From: a virus
Virus record (IMG/VR): IMGVR_UViG_3300006875_000022
Span: 1 to 63,118 of that record
Length of the DNA: 63,118 bases
Strand: one strand, 5' to 3'
Shown: one piece after another, positions 1 through 9,939 of the stretch
How the letters are laid out: each line of letters begins with the position of its first letter
How positions within the stretch are numbered: the first letter of the stretch is position 1
Notes under the pieces: model-generated
The model's input: only the letters and a program-made list of their open reading frames with translations
Databases searched by the model: none
Told to the model about the DNA's origin: nothing
Position numbers and translations under genes: made by a program

Positions 1-51
1 TTGCACAGTTCCAAAACCAAAAATGTGGAGTGTGTTCCAAGAATTTGCCAT
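1..51 (-). CDS. 5' end of an unknown gene, cut by window edge
   Basis: An ATG at 51-49 opens a frame that stays open to the window edge and reads MANSWNTLHIFGFGTVQ. Only 17 residues are visible, so no function can be given. A TAnnTTTG-type -7 element lies at 68-75, giving a short A-rich leader of the kind used by the other genes here. It follows the 256-aa fibre-like gene in the same direction, so it is probably another virion or late gene. A random open frame of 17 codons is possible; the support is the start context and the promoter element. Confidence 0.5.
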   Translation of the reverse strand, partial: MANSWNTLHIFGFGTVQ

Positions 52-67
52 TGTCTATTGTTTTTTA

Positions 68-75
68 CAAAGTTA
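68..75 (-). promoter_or_regulatory. Bacteroidota-type -7 element (TAACTTTG)
   Basis: On the minus strand this reads TAACTTTG, a full match to TAnnTTTG, 16 nt before the ATG at 51. No clear TTG -33 element is found 19-21 nt upstream, so this is a weak call made mainly from position. Confidence 0.35.
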
Positions 76-101
76 TTAAAAAGTTTTGAATTATATATTT
101 T

Positions 102-872
102 TTAGATACAACTTGATGAATCAGTACATGCACCACCTAAAGCTGTAATGTAATAAGAAGGCGTATATCCTGTACAACCTGTTCCTGCGTGTACAGTGTA
201 GTTTGTATGTTGACCATCTTGAATACACAGATATATGTATCCTCCTGCAGGGCATATATTACAAACCAATCCTGATTGACAATCGTAGAATTGAATTGAA
301 ATGTCTATGTCTTCAGTTGTGGTATTATACAATATAAAGCAACTACAAGCAACTGCGCAAGCATTAATATTACTAACAGTTGATCCTGCATCAGGGTACA
401 TAAATGAATATGCTGTTCCTGATATTATCACCTTATAATAATCACCACAGTTTCCTTGATCACCATACCAAGGATTAGAACAAGCTGCATCATAGAACAG
501 TTTCATCCCTGCTACAAATGAGGAAGAAGGACTATAAAGTGTTATAGTGTTGGGATTAGAACATGCTGCAGCAGCAGTCCCTGATCCACCCTCTACATAA
601 AATCCATCATAGTAGCAATACTCATAGAAGTAGATTGTATATGCATAACTTATTGGTATTAGATTGCTTTTTACAACAAGCTGGTTACTTGCCTTAGCTG
701 CATATGGACCATAAGTTGTGTCAATGTTAGCATATGTAGCAGCATCTGTTTTGGTTATCTGTTCTGTGCTTACAGGAATAGCTGCAAGAGCAACAAAATA
801 ACCATTTGTCACAGCATCCTGCAGATTGTTAAACGATACAGTTTGGTTGTTTGCTATTCCCACCCAACTCAT
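102..872 (-). CDS. Tyr/Cys-rich virion (fibre-associated) protein, 256 aa
   Basis: Function is not recognised from a catalytic motif. The N-terminal ~50 residues (SWVGIANNQTVSFNNLQDAV, then a VSTEQITKTDA segment) look like the short N-terminal domains of Bacteroidota phage tail proteins. The rest is extremely rich in aromatic residues and Cys (27 Tyr and 14 Cys in 256 residues), with Cys-x-Cys and Cys-x2-Cys spacings such as CAVACSC and CNICPAG. No membrane segment or signal peptide is seen. Its ATG overlaps the TGA of the 3020-aa fibre gene (ATGA), so the two are translationally coupled and it is probably an accessory, cap or adaptor of that fibre. Alternatively it is an independent small receptor-binding protein. 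Confidence 0.75.
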   Translation of the reverse strand: MSWVGIANNQTVSFNNLQDAVTNGYFVALAAIPVSTEQITKTDAATYANIDTTYGPYAAKASNQLVVKSNLIPISYAYTIYFYEYCYYDGFYVEGGSGTAAAACSNPNTITLYSPSSSFVAGMKLFYDAACSNPWYGDQGNCGDYYKVIISGTAYSFMYPDAGSTVSNINACAVACSCFILYNTTTEDIDISIQFYDCQSGLVCNICPAGGYIYLCIQDGQHTNYTVHAGTGCTGYTPSYYITALGGACTDSSSCI

Positions 873-3800
873 GATGTAATCTTTTTAATTATCTCCTCAA
901 GTTGTGCAATCCTTTCTTCCAGTTTGTTGATTTTGTATATGTGCACCTGGTTATAGTCCACTCTGTAATATCCATTCACATCAGGAGAAACAGCATTTGG
1001 CATGAAGCATTGAACGTTTTGAGCTGAGTAACCAAGGTTTAAAACACCTGTTTCTCCTTCTCTCCATGTGTAACAGATCGAATTGATTCCATCACATGAA
1101 GGAATTCTACATTGTATGTTCTTCAGACGCTCATCAGAAGTTTCAAAGAACGCTGTTGCAAACATACAAGCTGTAGCACAGAAGTTGTTCCAATATAGTG
1201 TTCTTGCTGCACTAGCTGTTACACAACATCCACCAGCACCACTATAAGCAGCACTCACTGTGTTTCTTCTACCCGCTGCCCAACTATAGGCGGCTGTATT
1301 ACAGATTACGTTTTGGTAACCACCACTGATAGAAGAGTAGTTAGAAGAAACTGTGCTGTTGTATCCACCTGCAATTACACCTCTATTTACGTTAGCAGTG
1401 TTACTATCACCACCACCCACAAAGGATAGATAACCTGCAGTGTTACTAGAACCTCCAGCTATAGCTGACCTTTCACCACTTGCTGTGTTTGAACATCCAC
1501 CACCAATGAAAGAAACCAAACCACTTGCTCCATTGGCTTTACCACCTGCAATAGCAGCGCAACCACCACTTGATGTATTAACACTACCACTTCCTACAAA
1601 CGAATATGTTCCACTAGCTGTGTTACTATATCCACCTGAGATTGCAGCATATGTACTGCTTGCAGTGTTTAATCTACCTCCTGCTGCAATTGATTGAGTT
1701 CCACTTGCAGTGTTTGTACATCCGCCTGCCACAGTTGACCATGCACCTGTTACGCAGTTATATCTACCACCACCAATAGTTCCTTGACAACCTCCTGTTA
1801 AACGGTTTCCATAACCACCAGAGATTGTACCTGCATAGACACCATTACAAATAGTATTGTTATATCCACCACCAACAAATGAATAATATCCTGACACTGA
1901 GTTAGCACTACCACCTGCAATTGTTCCTGAGTGTTGAGCATATACACAGTTGTATTTACCACCACCAACTGTACTCCAAAGTACAGATGCATAGTTACAA
2001 AGACCACCACCAATAGTTCCAAGAGAACCATTAGCTACATTATTCTGACCACCACCAACTTTAGCACAGTTACCAGATGCTAAATTGCTTTTACCACCAA
2101 GAACGCTTGAGTGATTTGCATTAGCTGTATTACCTTGTCCTCCTGCAACTACAGACATATATGCACTTGCAGTGTTGCTATCACCTCCTCCTACAAAACT
2201 CCAATTCCCTGTTGCACTATTAGATGAACCACCAGCAACAACAGGTCTATATGTAGCATTTGCTGTATTACCTGCACCTCCACCTACAACAGGCCAATTC
2301 CCTGCTGCTGTATTATTTTGACCACCTCCTATGAAAGCATAAGCTCCTGAAGCTGAGTTGGTTAAACCACCACCAATCGTAGCATAAGTTGCTGTTGCTC
2401 TGTTTTGGAAACCACCACCTATAAATGATAACTTACCTGCTGCATAAAAGGTTGTTGGAGCAACGCAAAAATATGTATCATTAAATGTTCCACCACTTGT
2501 ATTATTACCAACACCTCCTGCAATGGTTGCTCCAGCTGTGCAACAAGTAGCTGTTGAACAGCAAATAAAGTTACATATACCTCCTCCTATTGTGGATTGA
2601 TTACCATTAGCATAATTTCTATAACCACCACTTATTGTTGAAGCATATCCAGATGAATAATTTGTATATCCCCCTGCTACTATAGAATAGTTACTTGATG
2701 CAGTATTAGCAAGTCCTGCTCCTATAAATGCTCTTTGACCATTTACAACATTGTTTTGTCCACCACTTATAGCTGCCCAAGGTCCTGAAGCTGCGTTGCC
2801 TTGACCACCACCTATAAAAGAATAACCAGAAGATGATGTATTGTTTTTACCTCCTCCTACAAATGAACAAGCTCCTGATGCTAAGTTATTTGTACCTCCT
2901 ACAATCGTTGAACGATATCCTGAGGATGTATTTGAACTACCACCTCCAATAAATGCATATGTTGCACATGACAGGTTGTTATAGCCACCTACTACTATGG
3001 AATAAGGTGATACTGCACAGTTTAATTGTCCACCTGCAACTACTGTTGCTGTGTTGGATGATACATTTGATGTACCACCACCAACAGTTGCAAACCTATA
3101 TGAAGCACTGTTAGTAGTCCCGCCTGCTATTGTTGTGTAACAAGCTGATGCTGAGTTTGATTTACCCCCTGCTACTACTGAACAAGCTCCTGATGCTAAG
3201 TTCCCATCACCTCCTGATACAACTGAGTTTGCTCCTGATGCACTATGTCCATACCCACCTCCAACGAATGAGCAGCATCCTGAAGCTAAATTAGCTCTAC
3301 CACCTGCTATTGTTGCTATTGAACCTGAAGCTGTGTTTGAATATCCTCCTCCTAAAAATGCAAAACTATTAGAAGCTGTATTACTTCCTCCACCACCTAT
3401 AAATGCATATCTATTACTTGCTGTGTTACTATTACCACCTACCACTATTGCATATTCATCACCACATGCTTTGTTGCCATAACCCCCTCCAATAAATGAG
3501 AATGTAGTTGCAGCTAAATTACTTTGACCTCCTGCTACCACTGAAGCAACTCCTGATGATGTATTACCTTGACCTGAAGCATATGCAAACCCACCATTTG
3601 CAATGTTGCCACACCCTCCTCCTACTGAAGAACAAGCTCCTGAAGCTGTGTTACACAAGCCACCTAAAATAGCTGCATGACTATTTGAAGATATGTTTAT
3701 AGCACCTGCTCCAATGACTGCTCTATAACCACTTGCACTATTGCTTTGACCTCCTGATATGGTAGATTGATAATTTGTAGCATTGTTATCATATCCACCC

Positions 3801-6800
3801 AATATTGCTGAATAACATCCTGTAGAATTATTTTGTCTACCTCCAACCACTACAGATGAAAATCCTGAAGCCGTGTTACTCAATCCACTACCAACAAATG
3901 ACGCTCTTGCGGACGATGTGTTTCCACATCCACCACCAAGAACTGAGTAATAATCTCCACTAATTGTATTATATAAACCACCACCTAAAAATCCATAATT
4001 ACTTGCACCTACATTTGCTCTACCTCCAACTACTACAGCATAGGCAGATGTAGTGCAGTTTCTACATCCTCCACCAATAGTGGACATTCCTGCATTATTA
4101 TAGTTTCCGTATCCACCACTTATTGTACCATATCCTCCACATGCAACATTTAATCTACCACCGCTAATATTTGAAAAACCACCTATTGAGCAGTTTAAAT
4201 TTCCACCTGAAACTGTTGAATGCGCTCCTGAAGATAAGTTACTACTTCCTCCACCCACAAAAGAACAGTAACCTGAAGCTGTGTTAGAACGTCCACCTGC
4301 AACTGTTGCTCTTATACCACTTGCTGTGTTTTCAAGACCACCCCCTACAAAAGCATGATTAGAAATTGCAGAGTTTGTAGAACCACCTGCTACAGCAGCC
4401 CCCTCAACAGTTGCACAGTTACTATGACCACCACTAACTGTAGAGCAATATCCTGAAGCAGTATTGAATCTACCACCACCCACTGTACTCATGTAGCTTG
4501 TAGAACAGTTTCTGTATCCACCACTTACAGTAGAAGCGTATGTTCCTGAGGATATATTGAAATAACCACCACCTATGGTTGCATCATAAGCACCACTTGC
4601 TGAGTTTAATCTACCTCCACCCACAAACGCAAAACGACAAGTTGCAGTGTTACCGCATCCACCTGCCACTACAGAGCAGTTGCCTGATGCTATATTGAAG
4701 TAGCCACCACCAACAATTGCATAGTTTCCACTTGCTGTATGACCTCTACCCCCAAGGATAGCTGCCTCTGTTCCTGATGCAGTATTTGATTCACCCCCTG
4801 CTACTACTGATTCATTTGTTGAAGCTATATTACCATAACCACCACCAACAAAAGAATAATAACTACCACCTGCACAGTTATAGTATCCTCCGCTCACAGT
4901 ACCTCCAATACTTGAAGCTCCGTTTCCTCTACCACCACCAACAGTTGCTAATGTACCTGAAGCAAAATTAACATATCCTCCACTTACTGTAGAATATGAA
5001 GTCGAAGCAGCATTACTTCTACCGCCACCTACTGTAGAACAAGCACCTGAAGAAGTATTAGCTATACCACCTCCTAAAAAAGACCTCACTCCTGATGCAG
5101 AGTTACACCATCCACCTGCAATTGTAGCATTGTATCCACTTGCTGTATTTCCTAATCCACCACCTATTGTTGCATAGAATGTGGCGTTTGCTAAGTTGCT
5201 TTGACCACCTCCTATGAATGAGCCTCCACCTGTTACAGTGTTTTGTCTACCACCTGCTATCGCAGAATAAGAACCACTGACACTATTTTGCCATCCACCA
5301 AGAATACCTGAACAAGTATTAGATACACTATTGTTTTTACCACCAACAATTACAGAATAGTTGTTGCTTGTTGTGTTTCCACAGCCACCTGCCGTAACAG
5401 ACATATAGCCTGAAGCAACGCTATAAAAACCACCTATCACACTTGCATAAACACAAGCTGTATTACTTTCACCACCTGCAATTACTGCTGCTGAACCCAT
5501 AGCAGCGTTAGTTCTTCCGCCCCCTATGAATGAACAACTTCCTGTAGCACAGTTTAGATAACCGCCACCAACAAATGAGTACGTTCCTGAAGCTGTGTCT
5601 CCACAACCACTACCGACAAATGAAAAGTTACCTGATGCTGTATTGTTTCTTCCTGCACCTATTGCAGAAAATTGTCCTGAAGCAGTATTTCCTCTACCTG
5701 CGCCTACAAACGCATAACTGCCTGAACCTGTATTGCTTTGACCTGCTCCTATAAAAGAAACAGAAGAAGCACTGTTTAACAATCCACCTCCTATAGCAGA
5801 GTATGCACCCGAAGCAGAGTTCAAATATCCACCTGATAATGCTGAATAATTTCCTGTTGCTCTATTCTGAAATCCACCGCCAATAGTTGAGAACTTACCT
5901 GCTGCGTAGAATGTTGTAGGTGCTACACTAAATACTGCTGTACCAAAAGTACCACCACTTGTATTATTACCTGCACCGCCTCCAATAGTTGCACCTGCTG
6001 TGCAAGTTCTATCTATATTACAACATATCCAATTGTAAATACCACCACCTATAGTAGCTTGATGACCGTTTGCATAGTTTCTATATCCACCACTTACAGT
6101 AGAACCATAGCCATCTGAAACATTCACATACCCACCTGCTACTACACTATAATTGTTAGATGATGTATGACCATAACCACCTCCCACAAAAGACCTTTGA
6201 CCACTTGCAACGTTATTATCACCTCCAACTACAGTGGAAATATTTCCTGAAGCAGTGTTACAGAGACCCCCTGAAACTGTCGAATTACTATTTGATGCTA
6301 AGTTGTTAGAGCCACCTGCAATAGTAGAAACTGAACCTGATGCAGTATTTAAAACACCACCCCCTATTGTAGCATAAGTAAGATTAGCTATATTACCATT
6401 ACCTCCTGAAACAGTAGATATGTAACCTGAAGCTGTGACATTAACGCCAAATGCGACAGAAAATCCACCGCTCGCTGTGTTAGTTCTACCACCTGCAACT
6501 GAACAAGCACCTGAAGCTACTGACCCACACCCACCTACTACAGTTGAAGAATAACCACTTGCAGTATTACCACATCCACCACCAATAGTTGAGCAGTTAC
6601 CTGTAGCTCTACCATTTGCACCACCAACTACTACAGAATGTGCGCCTGTGGCACAGTTTGGCGTAAGAGAACATCCACCACCCCCAACGAATGAATGGCT
6701 ACCTGAAGCAGTGTTATAATAACCACCTCCAACAACAGCCATATAAGCGGAAGCAGTATTACCTGAACCGCCACCTATAAATGAATAGTTTCCTGTGGAT

Positions 6801-9800
6801 TTGTTGTATTCACCACCTGCTACAGTTGAATTTTCACCAAAAGCGCAATTGTATCTACCGCCTGCTATGGTTGTATGATTTGTGCAACCTCTATTTCCTG
6901 TACCTCCTCCAATAAAAGAATATGCACCTGATGCAGTATTTGAATTACCATTAACTATTGTTGAGTAATTATTATTAGCAATGTTGCTTGCACCATTACC
7001 TACAAATGATAAACTTCCACTTGCAGTATTCCCAATACCATTAACTACAGTTGCTGTGTTACCACTTACCGTGTGCGTGCTGCCGTTTCCTATAAAAGCA
7101 TAATATACACCACTTGCAGTGCTATTATACCCACCAACTATAACATTGTAGCAACAACCACTCATGGTATTTTGCGCACCTGCTAAGTTACCTGTGTAAC
7201 CACCTAAAGCACTATTACTAACACCACATCTAACAGAAGAACAAGCACCTGCACCAAGTACAATTACAGCACTTGATCCAACGTTTATACCACTAGATCC
7301 AGAAGAACCTGACGTTCCACTGGTACCTGTCGTACCGCTTGTACCACTAGATCCACTTGATCCACTTGTGCCAGAGGTTCCTGGACTACCATTAGTACCT
7401 GCTGTACCCGATGTACCACTAGTACCAGATGAACCTGCTGTACCGCTAGACCCAGATGTTCCACTACTTCCAGAGGTGCCAGATGTTCCACCTGTACCGT
7501 TTGTACCACTAGTTCCAGAGGTTCCAGATACACCACTAGTACCACTGGTACCTGTTGTTCCAGAAGTTCCAGATGTACCTGTGGTTCCTGACGTTCCTGC
7601 TGTTCCAGAGCTACCACTAGTTCCAGATGTACCAGGACTACCTGCTGTACCACTTGTTCCAGCACTACCGCTTGATCCTGAGGATCCACTAGTTCCACTA
7701 GTGCCCCCTGTACCATCTGTAGCTGATGTACCAGAAGTTCCAGAAGTGGCAGACGTTCCACTAGAACCACTGCTTCCTGAAGATCCACTACTACCGCTTG
7801 AGCCAGATGTGCCTGTAGTGCCGCTGGTTCCACTTGTACCGTCAGTTCCACTAGTTCCTGTGGTACCTGAGGTTCCTGACGTAGCAGACGTACCACTTGA
7901 ACCTGATGTACCTGTCGTACCAGATGTACCAGATGTTGCAGATGTACCACTAGTTCCCGATGATCCACTAGAACCATCACCACCTGTGGCACCATCCAAG
8001 TTTACCACCCAAGAACAATATGTTCCTGAGCCAGTTTGACCAGTCACTTGGAAGCTTAAGCTACCTGTGTTTGGGTCATATGATGTGACGATAGCCTCAT
8101 TATGTTTTAGAGGATCGCCTGAATAAGTTATGATTATACTTTGTCCTAATGTATAGGCAAGTGCTGTACCTACAGTGATAGTGCCCGTACCAGGTGCTGC
8201 CTGAATAGTGTAACATGTACTAGATGTTGTGGCAAACCTATCCCCTGATAAGCCAGAAGTACCTGACGTACCTGTGGTTCCACTTGTTCCAGACGTGCCT
8301 GATGTAGCACTTGTACCACTTGTTCCACTCGTTGCACTTGTACCTGACGTACCCCCAGATCCATCTGTTCCGCTTGTACCAGAAGTTCCACTACTGCCTG
8401 ATGTTCCTGTTGTACCGCTACTACCTGAGGTTCCTGAAGTGCCAGATGAACCACTAGTTGCACTTGTTCCACTAGTACCTGATGTGCCTCCTGTTCCATC
8501 AGTTCCAGAAGAACCTGATGATCCAGAGGTAGCAGATGTACCTGAAGTACCACTAGTTCCCCCTGTTCCATCAGTACCTGACGTACCAGAAGTACCTGAG
8601 GTTCCGCTAGTTGCAGAGGTTCCTGCTGTTCCAGAAGAGCCAGAAGTACCAGATGTTGCACTAGTTCCATCTGTACCAGATGAACCCGATGTGCCAGAAG
8701 TACCTCCTGAGCCATCAGTTCCTGATGTTCCAGAGGTTCCACTGGTGCCACTTGACCCACTGGTTCCTGTTGTACCACTAGTTCCACTAGTGGCTGATGT
8801 ACCAGATGTACCGCTCGTACCTCCTGTTCCATCTGTACCACTGGTTCCGCTCGTACCACTTGTTGCAGAAGTGCCTGAGGTACCAGACGTACCTGTAGTG
8901 CCTGAGGTTCCAGATGTTCCAGTTGTCCCAGACGTACCGCTAGTACCAGCTGTACCTGAACTTCCAGAGGTTCCTGATGTCCCAGAAGTACCTGATGTAC
9001 CACCAGAACCGTCCGTACCACTTGTCCCACTAGTCCCACTAGTTCCTGTGGTTCCGCTTGTACCTGAGGTGCCAGCTGTACCACTGGTTCCAGATGTACC
9101 CGATGTACCTGAGGTTCCACCACTACCATCTGTACCTGATGTGCCACTTGTACCCGTAGTACCAGAGGTGCCACTGGTTCCAGTGGTCCCACTTGTACCA
9201 GATGTTCCAGACGTCCCAGAGGTTCCAGAGGTTCCTCCACTACCGTCAGTACCACTCGTACCGCTTGTTCCTGTTGTACCAGATGTGCCAGAGCTACCTG
9301 AGGTGCCACTAGTGCCTGTTGTACCACTTGTGCCTGACGTTCCGCTGGTACCATCAGTACCAGAAGTGCCTGTTGTACCAGACGTTCCTGAGGTGCCAGA
9401 AGTGCCACTCGTACCAGAGCTACCTGCAAGTTCGTCAGCAATAGCTGCCTCTATCTTCTCAAGAGCTGTCTGGAGGTTGTCATTAGTGTTGATTTTTGTA
9501 TAGATCAAATTGGGTCCTTCATAGAACACACAGGTGGCGTTCAATGTGATGGGACATGGGTTAGCTGCACATACCACAGGAGCGGATGTGAACTTAGGCT
9601 CACAATGGGTTGTACCAAAGAGCTTATTTATGAATGATTGGCCATCACCCTCAGAGGATTCAGAGCCAACAATATTAGAAAGGAGAGGTGTATTGAAGAA
9701 ACTCTCACTATAATTTATAGACGTACTCTCAGGATCAGGAGCCTGATACTGAACACTATTATACAGTTTAGACAAAAAGGAAGGCTTACCAACCGTTGGA

Positions 9801-9931
9801 TCGATTGGTTCAGGTGTCTCAACCTGCTGAGGAAAGCTTTCTAAAAAGTCTGGTATATGGGGAACAGCTTCACCTGATGTGCCAGATGAACCTGAACTTC
9901 CATAACTTAGTATATTAGGAAGTACGTTCAT
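869..9931 (-). CDS. Giant tail/head fibre: collagen-like tracts, YadA-like beta-roll, S74 intramolecular chaperone (3020 aa)
   Basis: A receptor-binding or decoration fibre, probably trimeric. Residues ~1-165 are a globular N-terminus ending in a Cys-Tyr-Gly/Asn-Asp-Asn-Leu docking-like module (~129-168) shared with three other genes here. Residues ~167-560 and ~644-884 are Gly-Thr-Ser tripeptide tracts; ~561-643 is a non-repetitive beta-rich insertion. Residues ~885-2905 are about 130 tandem repeats of ~15 residues with consensus NTASGxxSxVxGGxxN, like YadA-type head repeats. Residues 2926-3020 are a peptidase S74 chaperone with the SDERLKNI motif (Ser2932-Asp2933), a downstream YSAQNV motif and a terminal coiled coil; the family self-cleaves at this Ser after folding. 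Start ATG at 9931 lies 9 nt after the 131-aa gene. Fold names are inferred from repeats. Confidence 0.93.
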   Translation of the reverse strand: MNVLPNILSYGSSGSSGTSGEAVPHIPDFLESFPQQVETPEPIDPTVGKPSFLSKLYNSVQYQAPDPESTSINYSESFFNTPLLSNIVGSESSEGDGQSFINKLFGTTHCEPKFTSAPVVCAANPCPITLNATCVFYEGPNLIYTKINTNDNLQTALEKIEAAIADELAGSSGTSGTSGTSGTSGTTGTSGTDGTSGTSGTSGTTGTSGTSGSSGTSGTTGTSGTSGTDGSGGTSGTSGTSGTSGTSGTTGTSGTSGTTGTSGTSGTDGSGGTSGTSGTSGTSGTAGTSGTSGTTGTSGTSGTSGTDGSGGTSGTSGTSGTSGSSGTAGTSGTSGTTGTSGTSGTTGTSGTSGTSATSGTSGTSGTDGTGGTSGTSGTSATSGTSGTTGTSGSSGTSGTSGTSGTDGSGGTSGTSGSSGTDGTSATSGTSGSSGTAGTSATSGTSGTSGTSGTDGTGGTSGTSGTSATSGSSGSSGTDGTGGTSGTSGTSATSGSSGTSGTSGSSGTTGTSGSSGTSGTSGTDGSGGTSGTSATSGTSGTSATSGTSGTSGTTGTSGTSGLSGDRFATTSSTCYTIQAAPGTGTITVGTALAYTLGQSIIITYSGDPLKHNEAIVTSYDPNTGSLSFQVTGQTGSGTYCSWVVNLDGATGGDGSSGSSGTSGTSATSGTSGTTGTSGSSGTSATSGTSGTTGTSGTDGTSGTSGTTGTSGSSGSSGSSGSSGSSGTSATSGTSGTSATDGTGGTSGTSGSSGSSGSAGTSGTAGSPGTSGTSGSSGTAGTSGTTGTSGTSGTTGTSGTSGVSGTSGTSGTNGTGGTSGTSGSSGTSGSSGTAGSSGTSGTSGTAGTNGSPGTSGTSGSSGSSGTSGTTGTSGTSGSSGSSGINVGSSAVIVLGAGACSSVRCGVSNSALGGYTGNLAGAQNTMSGCCYNVIVGGYNSTASGVYYAFIGNGSTHTVSGNTATVVNGIGNTASGSLSFVGNGASNIANNNYSTIVNGNSNTASGAYSFIGGGTGNRGCTNHTTIAGGRYNCAFGENSTVAGGEYNKSTGNYSFIGGGSGNTASAYMAVVGGGYYNTASGSHSFVGGGGCSLTPNCATGAHSVVVGGANGRATGNCSTIGGGCGNTASGYSSTVVGGCGSVASGACSVAGGRTNTASGGFSVAFGVNVTASGYISTVSGGNGNIANLTYATIGGGVLNTASGSVSTIAGGSNNLASNSNSTVSGGLCNTASGNISTVVGGDNNVASGQRSFVGGGYGHTSSNNYSVVAGGYVNVSDGYGSTVSGGYRNYANGHQATIGGGIYNWICCNIDRTCTAGATIGGGAGNNTSGGTFGTAVFSVAPTTFYAAGKFSTIGGGFQNRATGNYSALSGGYLNSASGAYSAIGGGLLNSASSVSFIGAGQSNTGSGSYAFVGAGRGNTASGQFSAIGAGRNNTASGNFSFVGSGCGDTASGTYSFVGGGYLNCATGSCSFIGGGRTNAAMGSAAVIAGGESNTACVYASVIGGFYSVASGYMSVTAGGCGNTTSNNYSVIVGGKNNSVSNTCSGILGGWQNSVSGSYSAIAGGRQNTVTGGGSFIGGGQSNLANATFYATIGGGLGNTASGYNATIAGGWCNSASGVRSFLGGGIANTSSGACSTVGGGRSNAASTSYSTVSGGYVNFASGTLATVGGGRGNGASSIGGTVSGGYYNCAGGSYYSFVGGGYGNIASTNESVVAGGESNTASGTEAAILGGRGHTASGNYAIVGGGYFNIASGNCSVVAGGCGNTATCRFAFVGGGRLNSASGAYDATIGGGYFNISSGTYASTVSGGYRNCSTSYMSTVGGGRFNTASGYCSTVSGGHSNCATVEGAAVAGGSTNSAISNHAFVGGGLENTASGIRATVAGGRSNTASGYCSFVGGGSSNLSSGAHSTVSGGNLNCSIGGFSNISGGRLNVACGGYGTISGGYGNYNNAGMSTIGGGCRNCTTSAYAVVVGGRANVGASNYGFLGGGLYNTISGDYYSVLGGGCGNTSSARASFVGSGLSNTASGFSSVVVGGRQNNSTGCYSAILGGYDNNATNYQSTISGGQSNSASGYRAVIGAGAINISSNSHAAILGGLCNTASGACSSVGGGCGNIANGGFAYASGQGNTSSGVASVVAGGQSNLAATTFSFIGGGYGNKACGDEYAIVVGGNSNTASNRYAFIGGGGSNTASNSFAFLGGGYSNTASGSIATIAGGRANLASGCCSFVGGGYGHSASGANSVVSGGDGNLASGACSVVAGGKSNSASACYTTIAGGTTNSASYRFATVGGGTSNVSSNTATVVAGGQLNCAVSPYSIVVGGYNNLSCATYAFIGGGSSNTSSGYRSTIVGGTNNLASGACSFVGGGKNNTSSSGYSFIGGGQGNAASGPWAAISGGQNNVVNGQRAFIGAGLANTASSNYSIVAGGYTNYSSGYASTISGGYRNYANGNQSTIGGGICNFICCSTATCCTAGATIAGGVGNNTSGGTFNDTYFCVAPTTFYAAGKLSFIGGGFQNRATATYATIGGGLTNSASGAYAFIGGGQNNTAAGNWPVVGGGAGNTANATYRPVVAGGSSNSATGNWSFVGGGDSNTASAYMSVVAGGQGNTANANHSSVLGGKSNLASGNCAKVGGGQNNVANGSLGTIGGGLCNYASVLWSTVGGGKYNCVYAQHSGTIAGGSANSVSGYYSFVGGGYNNTICNGVYAGTISGGYGNRLTGGCQGTIGGGRYNCVTGAWSTVAGGCTNTASGTQSIAAGGRLNTASSTYAAISGGYSNTASGTYSFVGSGSVNTSSGGCAAIAGGKANGASGLVSFIGGGCSNTASGERSAIAGGSSNTAGYLSFVGGGDSNTANVNRGVIAGGYNSTVSSNYSSISGGYQNVICNTAAYSWAAGRRNTVSAAYSGAGGCCVTASAARTLYWNNFCATACMFATAFFETSDERLKNIQCRIPSCDGINSICYTWREGETGVLNLGYSAQNVQCFMPNAVSPDVNGYYRVDYNQVHIYKINKLEERIAQLEEIIKKITS
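1210..7276 (-). repeat. About 130 coding 15-residue tandem repeats (YadA-like beta-roll)
   Basis: The unit is about 45 nt and encodes a pattern of Asn/Ala-Ser-Gly, two variable residues, Ser-x-Val/Ile, then Gly-Gly with Asn two or three residues later. Variable positions carry Cys and Tyr unusually often. Two segments (about 2340-2680 and 5800-6150) are longer, near-identical exceptions containing an ICC motif, a TAGATI motif and an APTTFYAAGK motif, indicating an internal duplication about 3.46 kb apart. Confidence 0.9.
7282..9430 (-). repeat. Collagen-like Gly-Thr-Ser tripeptide tracts with one insertion
   Basis: Codes almost only for Gly-X-Y triplets with X = Thr, Ser, Ala or Asp and Y = Ser, Thr or Gly; proline is nearly absent. 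A non-repetitive domain of ~83 residues (about 8000-8248) interrupts it. The protein repeat is near perfect but codons for Gly, Thr and Ser vary freely, so the DNA repeat is imperfect. Confidence 0.92.
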
Positions 9932-9939
9932 GTGTTAAA

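Noticed and set aside
1210-9430. CRISPR array or non-coding satellite
   Set aside because: The 45-nt and 9-nt periodicities are in frame with one long gene, repeats are not identical and there are no unique spacers.
7368-9503. Long plus-strand open frames rich in Val-Pro (PEVPDVPLVP patterns)
   Set aside because: They are the reverse complement of the Gly-Thr-Ser repeat; the periodic codons remove stops in other frames. The same applies to the long alternative minus frames there.
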